Origin: Polaromonas sp. SP1
Lineage (GTDB): Bacteria > Pseudomonadota > Gammaproteobacteria > Burkholderiales > Burkholderiaceae_C
Reading direction: 5' to 3'
DNA: 64,000 nucleotides
Assembly (NCBI RefSeq): GCF_003711205.1
Contig: NZ_CP031013.1
Location: forward strand, 4,443,494 to 4,507,493
Position 1 is the stretch's first letter; each line of letters begins with the position of its first letter. Positions 26,857 through 35,603 of the stretch are shown here, one piece after another. A model generated the notes under the pieces. It was not told the DNA's origin and searched no databases. It worked only from the letters and a program-made list of their open reading frames with translations. Made by a program: the position numbers and the translations under genes.

Positions 26857-27612
26857 TCAGGCTTTCGGAACAGGCTTGGCCGAGATGCTGGCCATGTCTT
26901 CGGCCGTCAGCCAGCGCCAGCCGCCGGGTTTCAGGTCGGCCGGCAAGTCCAGCGTGCCGATGCGCGAGCGGTGCAGGCCGGCGACGTCTTCCACCCGGTT
27001 GCCCACAGCGGCAATCATGCGCTTGACCTGGTGGTATTTGCCTTCGGTCAACGTCAGGCTGAGCTGGTTCTCGCCGGTTTTTTCACAGGCGGCGGCGCGC
27101 ACGGGCTTGGGGTCATCGTCCAGCACCACACCGGCCAGCAGTTTGGCGATCTGCTTGTCGTCCACCGGGTGCTTGGCACGGACCTCGTACACCTTGGGCA
27201 CATGGTGCTTGGGCGAGCTCATGCGGTGGATGAACTTGCCATCATCCGACAGCAGCAAGAGGCCGGTCGTGTCCTGGTCCAGCCGGCCCACCGCCTGCAC
27301 ACCCGCTGCCGCGCCGCCGCCGCGCTGGCGTATCGGCGCCGGCAGCAGCGTGTAAATGCTGGGGTAGGTGCTGGGCTTTTGCGAACACTCGTAGCCGGCC
27401 GGCTTGTGCAGCATCAGGTAGGCCTTCTCGTGGTACTCCCACGCCGTGCCCTGCACCGTGAAGCGCAGGCCATCCGCTATAAATTCCATAGCAGGGTCTG
27501 TACACGGGGAGCCGTCTACAGCCACAAAACCTTGTTGAACCAGCCCCGCGCACACGCGCCGCGTGCCAAAGCCCTGGGAAAAGAGAATTTCTTGAATTTG
27601 CATGCTTGCCAT
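26857..27612 (-). CDS. RsuA-type pseudouridine synthase
   Basis: A 251-residue RNA pseudouridine synthase of the RsuA/RluB/E/F family. The N-terminal S4 RNA-binding part is MQIQEILFSQGFGTRRVCAGLVQQGFVAVDG; the catalytic domain has LMLHKPAGYECSQKP and the catalytic Asp in VGRLDQDTTGLLLLSDDG, then LTEGKYHQVKRMIAAVGNRV. It is probably the 16S rRNA U516 enzyme (RsuA), but other family members cannot be excluded. ATG 27612 or 27603; a 17-bp palindrome repeat (27476-27492) encodes residues within the N-terminal region. Confidence 0.88.
   Translation of the reverse strand: MASMQIQEILFSQGFGTRRVCAGLVQQGFVAVDGSPCTDPAMEFIADGLRFTVQGTAWEYHEKAYLMLHKPAGYECSQKPSTYPSIYTLLPAPIRQRGGGAAAGVQAVGRLDQDTTGLLLLSDDGKFIHRMSSPKHHVPKVYEVRAKHPVDDKQIAKLLAGVVLDDDPKPVRAAACEKTGENQLSLTLTEGKYHQVKRMIAAVGNRVEDVAGLHRSRIGTLDLPADLKPGGWRWLTAEDMASISAKPVPKA
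27476..27492. repeat. 17-bp palindromic repeat inside the pseudouridine synthase gene
   Basis: GCTAT-AAATTCC-ATAGC, an exact member of the GCTAT-N7-ATAGC family. It falls in the linker between the S4 domain and the catalytic domain of the protein, a tolerant position. Confidence 0.7.
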
Positions 27613-27670
27613 GGGGCGTATTGTCGCCGGGAGCCCGAATCGGGGCGAGCCCGGGCAAAGCCCAGACTGG

Positions 27671-28987
27671 TTACGCCCTGGGTTGGTCCAGCACATTGAC
27701 GGCTTCCCGAAGCTTGTCAATGTGGTCGTCGCCTCTGAGCGCCGCACGCCAATAGAAAGTGTGGCTGCACAAGCCGAAGCGGCGCCGCGTGCGCACGGGA
27801 ACGTCTCTGACGCCTGCGCCAAACACCCCGGCCACAGGCCCACCCACCAGGTCGCCCCACAGCAAGGCTCTGCACGGGAAGTACAGATTGGTCCATCGTG
27901 TGACCGCAAATAACGCGGCATGGTGCAGCACCTTGCGTGAGAGTTTTTTGTCGAAATAGCGGAAGCTGTGCACGTCCTGACCTTTGGAGCGCCTGACTTC
28001 AAGTACCGGCGGGCATTGCGCGTACTCGCGTTCCTGAAACTTCGCGCTCAGGGCTTTCTGGTCGCGGGCCAGCAACAACGGGGCGTGGGCGAGCGGGCTG
28101 CCCAAAGTGACGAAGTCGCTGACTCGCCAGGTATGGCCATTGGCGATACTTTCCCGCAGGCATGCGCGTTGCGCGTCATGAAAGACTTCTGCTGCGACGT
28201 CCTCTCCCCCGGCGGCCCTGACGGTCAGCGCCTCCATGTCGTCAAGCGCCTGATCCACCCCGCCGGGAGATGTTTTCTCGGCGTTCCACTCGCTCCAGGC
28301 ATACGACAGGATGTCGTAGGCGATAACCGTTCCCAAACTGTGGCCGACCACCACAATCCGGTCGTATCCGCGTGCATGCAAGTCCTTGAGCACCCGCAAG
28401 CCGGCCGACCGTATGGAATGGCGCATCTGCACATTGGCGGCTGCCACGTGCAGGTAGCGCGCCGCATCGCCCACGATCTGCCTTGCCAGGAAGGCGATAA
28501 CCGGCAACAACACGATGCTCACGGCAAGTGAGAGCCAGGCCGGCACCGAGACAGAGAACGTCCAGAAGCCGTCCCCCTGGCTCTTCAGGAGGCAATATCC
28601 GAGCGCCAGGCCGCCGGAAAGCAGCACCAGGGTCCAAAGCACCCAATAGGCCGGCCGCAGTTGAGGCGGAACACGCCCGGGAAGGCGGAGCAGCAAGGTG
28701 GCGAGCCAGGCCAGAACGTGCTTCAACTCGGTCCCTTTCATGAGGTGCGCCCAATAGAACTCAAAAAAATCAGTGCGCTGGCCACTCTTGTTTTCGCCGG
28801 TCGTCAGCCGCCTCAATTCAAAATCTTCCGACAGCGGATACGGTTTGCTCCAGATCGCCTCTGCACCGGGGCCCGGCCGATGGACGGAAGTGTCTTTGCT
28901 CCACACCTCCCGGGCAAAGCCCCTCAAAGTGTCCATTGGCCGTTGTTCGCCGATTCCGTGAATCAGCAATAGTGCTTGTCTGCCCAT
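27671..28987 (-). CDS. lipase-like alpha/beta hydrolase with membrane segments
   Basis: A 438-residue protein beginning MGRQALLLIHGIGEQRPMDTLRGFA, a typical oxyanion-turn start of lipase-like hydrolases. The nucleophile elbow is VVVGHSLGTVIAYD. Between them lie two hydrophobic segments (YWVLWTLVLLSGGLALGYCLL and VPAWLSLAVSIVLLPVIAFLA) that suggest a membrane-anchored enzyme. A conserved SDFVTLGSPLAHAPLLL follows. ATG 28987 has GGAG 5 bases upstream. Function and substrate unknown; such proteins are described only as hypothetical in related genomes. Confidence 0.8.
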   Translation of the reverse strand: MGRQALLLIHGIGEQRPMDTLRGFAREVWSKDTSVHRPGPGAEAIWSKPYPLSEDFELRRLTTGENKSGQRTDFFEFYWAHLMKGTELKHVLAWLATLLLRLPGRVPPQLRPAYWVLWTLVLLSGGLALGYCLLKSQGDGFWTFSVSVPAWLSLAVSIVLLPVIAFLARQIVGDAARYLHVAAANVQMRHSIRSAGLRVLKDLHARGYDRIVVVGHSLGTVIAYDILSYAWSEWNAEKTSPGGVDQALDDMEALTVRAAGGEDVAAEVFHDAQRACLRESIANGHTWRVSDFVTLGSPLAHAPLLLARDQKALSAKFQEREYAQCPPVLEVRRSKGQDVHSFRYFDKKLSRKVLHHAALFAVTRWTNLYFPCRALLWGDLVGGPVAGVFGAGVRDVPVRTRRRFGLCSHTFYWRAALRGDDHIDKLREAVNVLDQPRA

Positions 28988-29336
28988 GCCCTCTCCTCTG
29001 TTGATGAACCAAGGATAGCTTCCCGTCGCTGCATCGGCGTCCTGCATACGAAGGGGCGCAAGGACAATGCAGCGCGCCCGATCAGTCCGGCCAAGCAGGC
29101 CGGGCCCCTAAAAAGCCCGGAGAGTGCGTCGAACGTGGCCAGAATTGCCACTTTGGCCGTATCGAGCCACACCGGCCACCTGGGCGGGCGTTTTCAGCCA
29201 TGGCACCCTCAAGTCCAGCCAGATCGCCGGGCGTGTTGACTGCGGTCAAGCACTTCCGGGCCGTGGCGTCCTATGATCTTTTTCGGGAAACGGTGAAAAA
29301 AAGACAACCCGAGCAATACAGACCGATCAAGACATC
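28988..29336. other. gene-free stretch between divergent genes
   Basis: 349 bases between the lipase-like gene and the AAA+ gene, which diverge. It should hold both promoters. A hairpin GCCGGGC...GCCCGG lies near 29098-29120. I see no confident gene. Confidence 0.4.
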
Positions 29337-30977
29337 ATGGAATTCGAAATACCGGAATCCCTGGCCAACACCTTGCTGGGGATGATCAACGCCGAGTCGC
29401 CGCTGGCCAGGCGCCTGAGCGAGCACGGCATGTCGCGCGGCAAACGTGTGGTGCCCAGCCGCCTCTTTGACCTCCCTACGCTGAACACGCTCTACGGCCT
29501 GTGCCGCGCGGCCAACGAGCGCGAGCTGATGTTCCAGATGCTGGCGCTGGACAACATCCACGCCGCGCCGGCCGCGCGCAAAATCCCCAGCCTCGAGCTG
29601 CTGATCCCGGGCCTGATCGCCTGGCTGTCGCGCGACATGATCGACGGCTGGCTCTACAAACGCGGCAAAGACGGCGTGTTGCTGCCCTGGCTGGTGCATT
29701 CGATGCGCCATGTGCAGCCGGCCGACGGCTCGGCCTACGTGATCATCGGCCTCCTGGCCAACACCGTGCAGGCCGCCGGGCGCGAGCCCATCACCGACCC
29801 GCGCATGCGGCGCACCGGCATGACTTACGGCATCAGCTTTTATGCCGACGACATCAAGGACCACACCATCCCCGAGCTGATGACGGGCGACGGCTTCTAC
29901 AAGGAGTGCGCCGAGTTCAAGGCCGAATACGAAGCGCACGCCAAACGCTTCAGGCAGCTGCAGCCCAGGTTCGGCGCGCAGTTCACCATATCGGGCTCGG
30001 CCTGGATGCCGGACGACAGCCCCCGCCCGCAACTGGAATGCCGGCGGCTGCAGGCCGGCACCACCGCCCGCTGCGTGAACGACGAGGAACTGCTGGAGCG
30101 GCAGTTCGACACCACGGCCGACGCAACGTTCTGGCGCGAAAGCGGGATTGCCGAGGGCTTTGAGCGCGTGCCGCTGCACTGCTACCTGCACCTCTTTCAC
30201 CTGGACTGGCACCGCAATCTGTGGGTGCATGTGCAGAACGTGCGCGAGTACCGCTACAAGCCGGAGCTGCGTGACAAGCTGGTGCTGCCGCAGGCGCACC
30301 GCGACCTCATCGACATCCTGACGGCCGACCGCAACTTCCTGATGGAAGACATCGTCGAGGGCAAGTCCGGCGGCACCACCATCCTGTGCAAGGGTGCGCC
30401 CGGCCTGGGCAAAACGCTGACGGCCGAGGTGTATGCCGAAGTCGTGGGCAAGCCGCTGTACCGCGTGCATTCGGGCCAGCTCGGCGTGACGGCCGGTTCT
30501 GTCGAAGCCAACCTGTCGAAGATTTTGCAGCGCGCGGCGCGCTGGGATTCGGTGCTGCTGCTGGACGAGGCCGACGTCTACATCCGCCGCCGAGACAACG
30601 ACCTGCAGCACAACGCCATCGTGGCGGAGTTTTTGCGCACGCTCGAATACTTCAACGGCCTGCTTTTCATGACGACTAACCGCGTGGCCGATATTGACGA
30701 CGCCATCTTGTCGCGCTGCATCGCCATCATCCAGTTTGAAACACCGACCCGGGAGCAAGCCGTGCAGCTGTGGAAATCGCTGGCGGACCAGTTTCACGCC
30801 GAGCTGCCGGATGGCCTGGTGGAGCGGCTCACGGTGACGTATGCCGCTGCCAGCGGGCGCGACATCAAGGAGCTGCTCAAGCTGACGTCCAAGTTCTGCA
30901 AGGGCAAAAACCAGCCGCTCAGCGAGGACGCTTTCGCCCAGTGCGCGGCTTTTCGCAGCATTGGCAAGGCACCCTGA
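29337..30977 (+). CDS. AAA+ ATPase with a long unknown N-terminal region
   Basis: A 546-residue protein. Residues 1-340 are an unrecognised region with a helical start (SLANTLLGMINAESPLARRL) and a mixed middle; the C-terminal 200 residues are an AAA+ domain with Walker A GAPGLGKT at about 353, Walker B LLLDEAD at about 407, sensor-1 FMTTNRV, and arginine-bearing LSRCIAIIQF. The domain is of the classic AAA type and acts probably as a hexameric remodeller of a protein substrate. The esterase gene starts 12 bases downstream, so they likely form an operon. The N-terminus probably determines the target, which cannot be named. Confidence 0.85.
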   Translation: MEFEIPESLANTLLGMINAESPLARRLSEHGMSRGKRVVPSRLFDLPTLNTLYGLCRAANERELMFQMLALDNIHAAPAARKIPSLELLIPGLIAWLSRDMIDGWLYKRGKDGVLLPWLVHSMRHVQPADGSAYVIIGLLANTVQAAGREPITDPRMRRTGMTYGISFYADDIKDHTIPELMTGDGFYKECAEFKAEYEAHAKRFRQLQPRFGAQFTISGSAWMPDDSPRPQLECRRLQAGTTARCVNDEELLERQFDTTADATFWRESGIAEGFERVPLHCYLHLFHLDWHRNLWVHVQNVREYRYKPELRDKLVLPQAHRDLIDILTADRNFLMEDIVEGKSGGTTILCKGAPGLGKTLTAEVYAEVVGKPLYRVHSGQLGVTAGSVEANLSKILQRAARWDSVLLLDEADVYIRRRDNDLQHNAIVAEFLRTLEYFNGLLFMTTNRVADIDDAILSRCIAIIQFETPTREQAVQLWKSLADQFHAELPDGLVERLTVTYAAASGRDIKELLKLTSKFCKGKNQPLSEDAFAQCAAFRSIGKAP

Positions 30978-30988
30978 GGCCGCACACG

Positions 30989-31708
30989 ATGGTTGACGTA
31001 TCACTTCTGGGTGAGCGGCTCCTGGGCCGGCTGAGCTTTCGCCCCGGCGCCGCGCCTGACCAGCCGCCCTGGCCGGTTGGCCGGCACACGCTGGGCCTTT
31101 CGCAGGAGCGGGACGCCGTGCTGATCGTGCCCGAGGGCCTTGAGCCGGGGAAGCCGGCCGCCCTGCTTGTGATGTTCCATGGCGCGGGCGGCAGCGCCGA
31201 CAAGGTGCTTCCCTTCGTCATCGCGCATGCGCGGGAGCGCGGTTTTTTGCTGCTGCTGCCGCAGTCGCAGTTTCCGACCTGGGACATCGTGATCGGCGGC
31301 CACGGCCCCGACCTGGAACGCCTGGACAAGGCCTTGGGCGAAGTCGCCTCGCGGTACGCCATAGACCCCGCGCATTTGGCGTTTGCCGGTTTTTCCGACG
31401 GCGCAAGTTATGCGCTGTCGGTGGGCGTGACCAACGGCGACGTCGCCAGCCACGTGATTGCCTTGTCCGGCGGCTTCATGTCAGTCTTCACGCAGGAAGG
31501 CTCACCCCGCATCTTCATCGCGCACGGGCTGCAAGACGAGCAGTTGCCGATAGAGACCAGCGCCCGCCCCCACGCCGAAAAACTCAAGGCCGCGGGTTAT
31601 GACGTGACCACCATCGAGTTCAGGGGACCGCACCGCATCGAGCCGCCGGTGGTGGCGCTGGCGATGGAGTTTTTCCTCGGGCCGCTGGCGCCGCCGGGGC
31701 AGAAATGA
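30989..31708 (+). CDS. phospholipase/carboxylesterase-type hydrolase
   Basis: A 239-residue alpha/beta hydrolase of the phospholipase/carboxylesterase type. Visible are the oxyanion loop VMFHGAGGSADKV, the nucleophile elbow AGFSDGAS, an Asp in AHGLQDEQLPI and the catalytic His in FRGPHRIEP. ATG 30989 lies 11 bases after the AAA+ stop; the longer frame overlaps the ATPase gene and is not used. No signal peptide, so probably cytoplasmic. A strong stem-loop follows the stop. Confidence 0.88.
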   Translation: MVDVSLLGERLLGRLSFRPGAAPDQPPWPVGRHTLGLSQERDAVLIVPEGLEPGKPAALLVMFHGAGGSADKVLPFVIAHARERGFLLLLPQSQFPTWDIVIGGHGPDLERLDKALGEVASRYAIDPAHLAFAGFSDGASYALSVGVTNGDVASHVIALSGGFMSVFTQEGSPRIFIAHGLQDEQLPIETSARPHAEKLKAAGYDVTTIEFRGPHRIEPPVVALAMEFFLGPLAPPGQK

Positions 31709-31712
31709 CAAA

Positions 31713-31742
31713 GCCGCCGGCCATGGGTGCATGGACGGCGGC
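31713..31742. terminator. stem-loop after the esterase gene
   Basis: GCCGCCG-CCATG-loop-CATGG-CGGCGGC starts 5 bases after the stop codon. It has a very stable stem but lacks a run of T, so it is only a possible terminator. It marks the end of the G+C-rich core region. Confidence 0.5.
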
Positions 31743-32997
31743 CGTCTTGTATGGTGGGCTGGGGTCTACTGACAGATGGTCGCCAATCCTCATAAACAAA
31801 GGGAAGTACAGGCTTATCCCGTATTTTTGTTCCCCGGCTTGTTCCCCGGTGTTGTAATGGCTGCTGAAAAACCCGCGACGCCTAGTCAATACCGTTCAAT
31901 CGAGATCAATTGTGCGGAAAAGGTCAACTGCAAAATTCTGACTCAATTTGATCGAGATCAAAGAAATAACTATTTCAATTATAAAAATCGTAGTCGGTTC
32001 ACCATCAAATTTTCTTTTGAACCTGAGCAGTCACAAAGTTTTTAGTTCCCCGAATCGTTCCCCGGTTTTAGCTTGGTAAGCTTAACTAGGAATTTAGGCA
32101 TCAGAAGTCTGAAGCCGATTGCTGAGATCTTTTCCCGAAGGCTTCTCGGACTTGGTCGCGAAGCATATTAGTCCGGCTTGTTGCGGCAGTACGCAGGCGC
32201 ACTCGCCTTAGACATACGTCTTCCGCAATCTAGTACAAGTAACCGGAACTTTGCCCAAGTCAGCTCAAGGCGCGAACACTGCGCAGAGTCAAAGTACCCC
32301 TATCTTTGATCAAGGATCGTCGTAAAAGCGTAGTTTGCGCCGTACGTCAGCTCGCGTGATATCAGCGCCGAAGCGCTAGACATTGCCGCCGGTTACACCT
32401 GCTAAGTCCTAAATGAAAACAAAGCCATCACGCAGCTTGTACTCATAGGTATCTTGCCGGCTGTCTGGCCGGTGCCCCGCTCGGCGGTAAACCCAGTTCA
32501 TTCCGCACGCGATTACCGTTCACTCGACGAATTTGAGCTGTAACTTGCGCATTAAGCGGCTCAATTCTGATGAACGCGGTGGTCCAGTCACAGACTTCAA
32601 CGCAATTCGGCAAGCGCGGTACATGAAAACGCGCTTTTGATGCACTCCCTCAATAAGCAGGAACTCATCATCTTTTGATCGCATAGCAGAAACAACAAAT
32701 ACGTACTATCGCGACATCACTGAACTACATATGCTTACATTCACTGCAAAAGTGCTTTTGTCATCGTTAAAAGCTAAGCCTTTATGCCTCGTAACCAAAC
32801 CTGAGGCTGGTATTGCACGTATGAGTAATTAACTCTTTATATCGATTTGAATTTGCACATCTTCGCTAACGTCGATCTGTTAGGTCATGTCGAAATGGCT
32901 AGAAAAACTGCATTGGATTTAGGCACTTTCTAAAACTTTAGCGAAGCTGGCCGCACGAACCCAGCATGACTGTTGCAGAACCAAAATAGGAATAGGT
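31743..32997. other. lower-G+C gene-poor stretch with repeats and gene scraps
   Basis: 1.25 kb with no confident gene, at the edge of the accessory region. It has two pairs of 12-bp-spaced direct repeats of GTTCCCCG (31829/31841 and 32045/32057). An open frame 31776-32045 could encode a small protein (core MAAEKPATPSQYRSIEINCAEK) but has no ribosome site. On the minus strand, 32446-32649 reads as a protein-like scrap (WTTAFIRIEPLNAQVTAQIRR) without a start codon, overlapped by a second short frame ending YEYKLRDGFVFI. These look like decayed genes. The last 200 bases are AT-rich and should hold the adhesin promoter. Confidence 0.45.
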
Positions 32998-35262
32998 ATG
33001 AAAAATCAATCCCTCCATCACACTCCCATTAAAGTACGTGGAGCACGCATTACAAAAATCAACGGCATCGCGGCCAGCATGGCACCACTCGCTGTTGCCA
33101 TTTCAGCACTTTGCGGCAGTATGGGCGTGGTGCAGGCGCAGAATACATTTGTTAACGTCACCCCCGCCGGATCCACTACTCCATCTGGATCGACCGTGAC
33201 CAACTCAATAGCGGTGGGAGCCGCAGCAGGAGCCAGCTCAACCGGGAACGGAAACGTTGGGGTGGGTAATGTTTCAGGTCAGAATGTCACCGGCGACGGC
33301 AACATCGGCGCGGGAGCTTTCTCCAGCTTCGGCATCACTGGCGACAACAACACAGGCTCGGGCACTAGCAGCAGCCGTAATATTACGGGCATTAACAACA
33401 CTGGCTCGGGCGTTAATAGTAGCCAGAATATCACTGGGAACAGTAACATTGGTGCGGGTCAATCCTCAAGCGTCAACATAACCGGCAGCAACAACTCTGG
33501 CTTGGGCATTAATAGCAGCCGTAATATCACCGGTGATAGCAACACTGGTTCGGGTACTAATAGCAGTCAGAGTGTCACCGGCAATAGCAACGCTGGCTTT
33601 GGCAATGCATCCAGCATCGGCATCACTGGCAGCAACAACATCGGCGTGGGAACTTTTTCCAGCTTCAGCGTCTCTGGCAGCAACAACGCTGGCTTGGGCC
33701 TTAATAGCAGCCGTAATATCACCGGTGATGGCAACACTGGTTCGGGTACTGGTAGCAGTCAGAATGTCACCGGCAATAACAACGCTGGCTTGGGCTCTAG
33801 TAGTGGCATTAACGTAACCGGCAACAGCAATATCGGTGCGGGAACTTTCTCCAGCTTCGGCGTCACTGGCGACAACAACACAGGCTCGGGCACTAGCAGC
33901 AGCCGTAACATTACGGGCAGTAACAACACTGGCTCCGGCATTAATAGCAGCCAGAATGTCACTGGGAACAGTAACACTGGTGCGGGTCAATCCTCAAGCA
34001 TCAACATCACCGGCAGCAACAATTCTGGCCTGGGTTTTAATAGCAGCCGTAACGTAAGTGGCAGCAACAATACGGGCATCGGCCAGAACTCTGGCGTCAA
34101 CGTCACTGGCAACGCAAACACTGGTACAGGCCAATCCTCTAGCGTCAATGTCACTGGCGGCGCCAACACTGGCTCGGGCGTTAGTAGCAGCCGTGACATC
34201 ACGGGCACTAACAACACCGGCGCGGGCTCCTCCTCCAGCTTCAACGTCAGTGGCAACAACAACACTGGCTCAGGCGTTAACAGCAGTCAGAACATCATCG
34301 GTGGGAGCAATACCGGCTCGGGTGGCAGAAGCAGCGTCAATGTCACTGGCAACTTCAACACCGGCGCGGGCAGTGACTCCAGCCGCAACGTTACCGGGAG
34401 TAACAATACGGCGATAGGCGTAAGTGCGGGTAATAATGTAGTGGGAGATGGCAATATTGCGGTCGGCATGGGTGCGGGTAGCAGCCTTACCAGCGTTAAT
34501 AACAGTACGGCTATTGGTACCAGTGCACGCGCACTGGGCTCTGACGCCATTGCCGTAGGTACCAGCGCCTCGGCAGCCAGTTTTGACGCCATCGCTGTGG
34601 GCAGGGGAGCAACTGCTGTTAATTCGTTGTCAGTAGCCATCGGTGCGGGCGCGCGAGCGGTGTCATCTGTGGCTGTAGGCACGGGTGCGCAAGCAACCGG
34701 GTTAAACACCACAGCATTGGGTGACTCTGCCAATGCTGCCGGCAATTTGTCTGTCGCAGTGGGCGCATTTTCAAGTGCCACGCATTCGAATGCGGTTGCG
34801 CTAGGTGCCAACTCGGTGACCACTTCGACCGACTCGATTTCAGTCGGTAGTGTTGGTGCAGAGCGCACCATCCAAAATGTAAAGGCGGGCGTATTGGCGA
34901 CCGACGCGGTCAATGTCGGCCAACTTAACTCGATCACAACCGCAGCTGATGCGCGTTTTAACGCAGTTGATGCACGCTTCAATGCAGTTGATGCGCGTTT
35001 CAATAGAGTAGATGCGCGCATCGATGAAGTGGAGAAAACTGCCGCTCGCGGCATTGCGATTAGCATGGCTTCGCAGCAAAGTCTGCCGCAATTGGCACCC
35101 GGTAACTTTGGTATCGGGGTGGGTGTGGGCCACTACAACGGGCAAAGTGCTGTTGGGGCAAACGTAGGCTACGCCATCAATCAGGCAGCCATTGTGTCAT
35201 TTGGCTTGGGCAGCTCCGGCGGCAAGATAGGCATGCGGGCGGGTGCAAGCTTCAAGTTCTAA
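32998..35262 (+). CDS. YadA-like trimeric autotransporter adhesin
   Basis: A 754-residue outer-membrane adhesin. It has an extended leader ending GSMGVVQAQN; then about 26 tandem 16-residue units of pattern TG-x-x-N-x-G-x-G-x-x-S-S-x-N-[IV] (residues ~80-500); then a YadA-type head of [AV]-[IV]-G-x-x-A repeats (TAIGTSARALGSDAIAVGTSA); a neck (IQNVKAGVLATDAVNVGQLN); a short heptad stalk with DARFNAV three times; and a C-terminal beta-barrel anchor (FGIGVGVGHYNGQSAVGANVGYAINQ) ending in Phe. Trimers of such proteins self-insert in the outer membrane and bind surfaces. Sixteen residues differs from the 14-residue unit of the YadA head. A higher-order duplication (11 units, 528 bp) is visible. 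Followed by a terminator and modification-type genes. Confidence 0.92.
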   Translation: MKNQSLHHTPIKVRGARITKINGIAASMAPLAVAISALCGSMGVVQAQNTFVNVTPAGSTTPSGSTVTNSIAVGAAAGASSTGNGNVGVGNVSGQNVTGDGNIGAGAFSSFGITGDNNTGSGTSSSRNITGINNTGSGVNSSQNITGNSNIGAGQSSSVNITGSNNSGLGINSSRNITGDSNTGSGTNSSQSVTGNSNAGFGNASSIGITGSNNIGVGTFSSFSVSGSNNAGLGLNSSRNITGDGNTGSGTGSSQNVTGNNNAGLGSSSGINVTGNSNIGAGTFSSFGVTGDNNTGSGTSSSRNITGSNNTGSGINSSQNVTGNSNTGAGQSSSINITGSNNSGLGFNSSRNVSGSNNTGIGQNSGVNVTGNANTGTGQSSSVNVTGGANTGSGVSSSRDITGTNNTGAGSSSSFNVSGNNNTGSGVNSSQNIIGGSNTGSGGRSSVNVTGNFNTGAGSDSSRNVTGSNNTAIGVSAGNNVVGDGNIAVGMGAGSSLTSVNNSTAIGTSARALGSDAIAVGTSASAASFDAIAVGRGATAVNSLSVAIGAGARAVSSVAVGTGAQATGLNTTALGDSANAAGNLSVAVGAFSSATHSNAVALGANSVTTSTDSISVGSVGAERTIQNVKAGVLATDAVNVGQLNSITTAADARFNAVDARFNAVDARFNRVDARIDEVEKTAARGIAISMASQQSLPQLAPGNFGIGVGVGHYNGQSAVGANVGYAINQAAIVSFGLGSSGGKIGMRAGASFKF
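33285..34480 (+). repeat. tandem 48-bp repeats in the adhesin gene with a 528-bp higher-order duplication
   Basis: About 26 imperfect 48-bp units (16 codons). A five-unit block beginning near 33299 recurs 528 bp downstream (about 33827) with only a few substitutions, for instance GGCGACAACAACACAGGCTC at both positions. 528 equals 11 units. Confidence 0.8.
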
Positions 35263-35603
35263 ATTACAAGTACTGATCATGTCACGACGACGCAAGATCT
35301 TGGTTGAAAACGCAGGCCTCGCGCCTGCTTTTTTGATTTTTTGCAATACTTGAACGACGATGGTCACGCCGGTATTGCGATGCTAAGCGCTCGAAGATCT
35401 AGAGAGCTCTGGCTGCACAAGCTAAATCCCGTTGCATACCCAGCTGACAAAGCTCCCGATGTTTTAGGCCATGATGAAATTCCAGCTAGGCCGACTAATC
35501 GGCAATCATGGATAAATTCATTGTCGAACAAAGTAAGTCCATCGGAGTATGTGTCTGGGAGCAAACAAGACGTCACATAAAAGCCCGACCTATTTAAAGA
35601 CGC
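35263..35603. other. gap between adhesin and FkbM gene
   Basis: 341 bases. The first part has a terminator (35312-35334). An open frame at 35341-35580 has no ribosome site or protein-like composition. The promoter of the next two genes is likely here. Confidence 0.4.
35312..35334 (+). terminator. Rho-independent terminator after the adhesin gene
   Basis: Stem GCAGGC-loop-GCCTGC followed by six T, starting about 50 bases after the adhesin stop. It separates the adhesin transcript from the FkbM gene. Confidence 0.85.

Noticed and set aside
31776..32045. Possible 89-residue gene at the island edge
   Set aside because: No ribosome site or family, and it lies across the GTTCCCCG repeats; kept only as a remark in the gene-poor stretch.
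33285..34480. Regular repeats that could be taken for a CRISPR array
   Set aside because: The repeats are an open reading frame with 16-codon period and no conserved spacer/repeat alternation.
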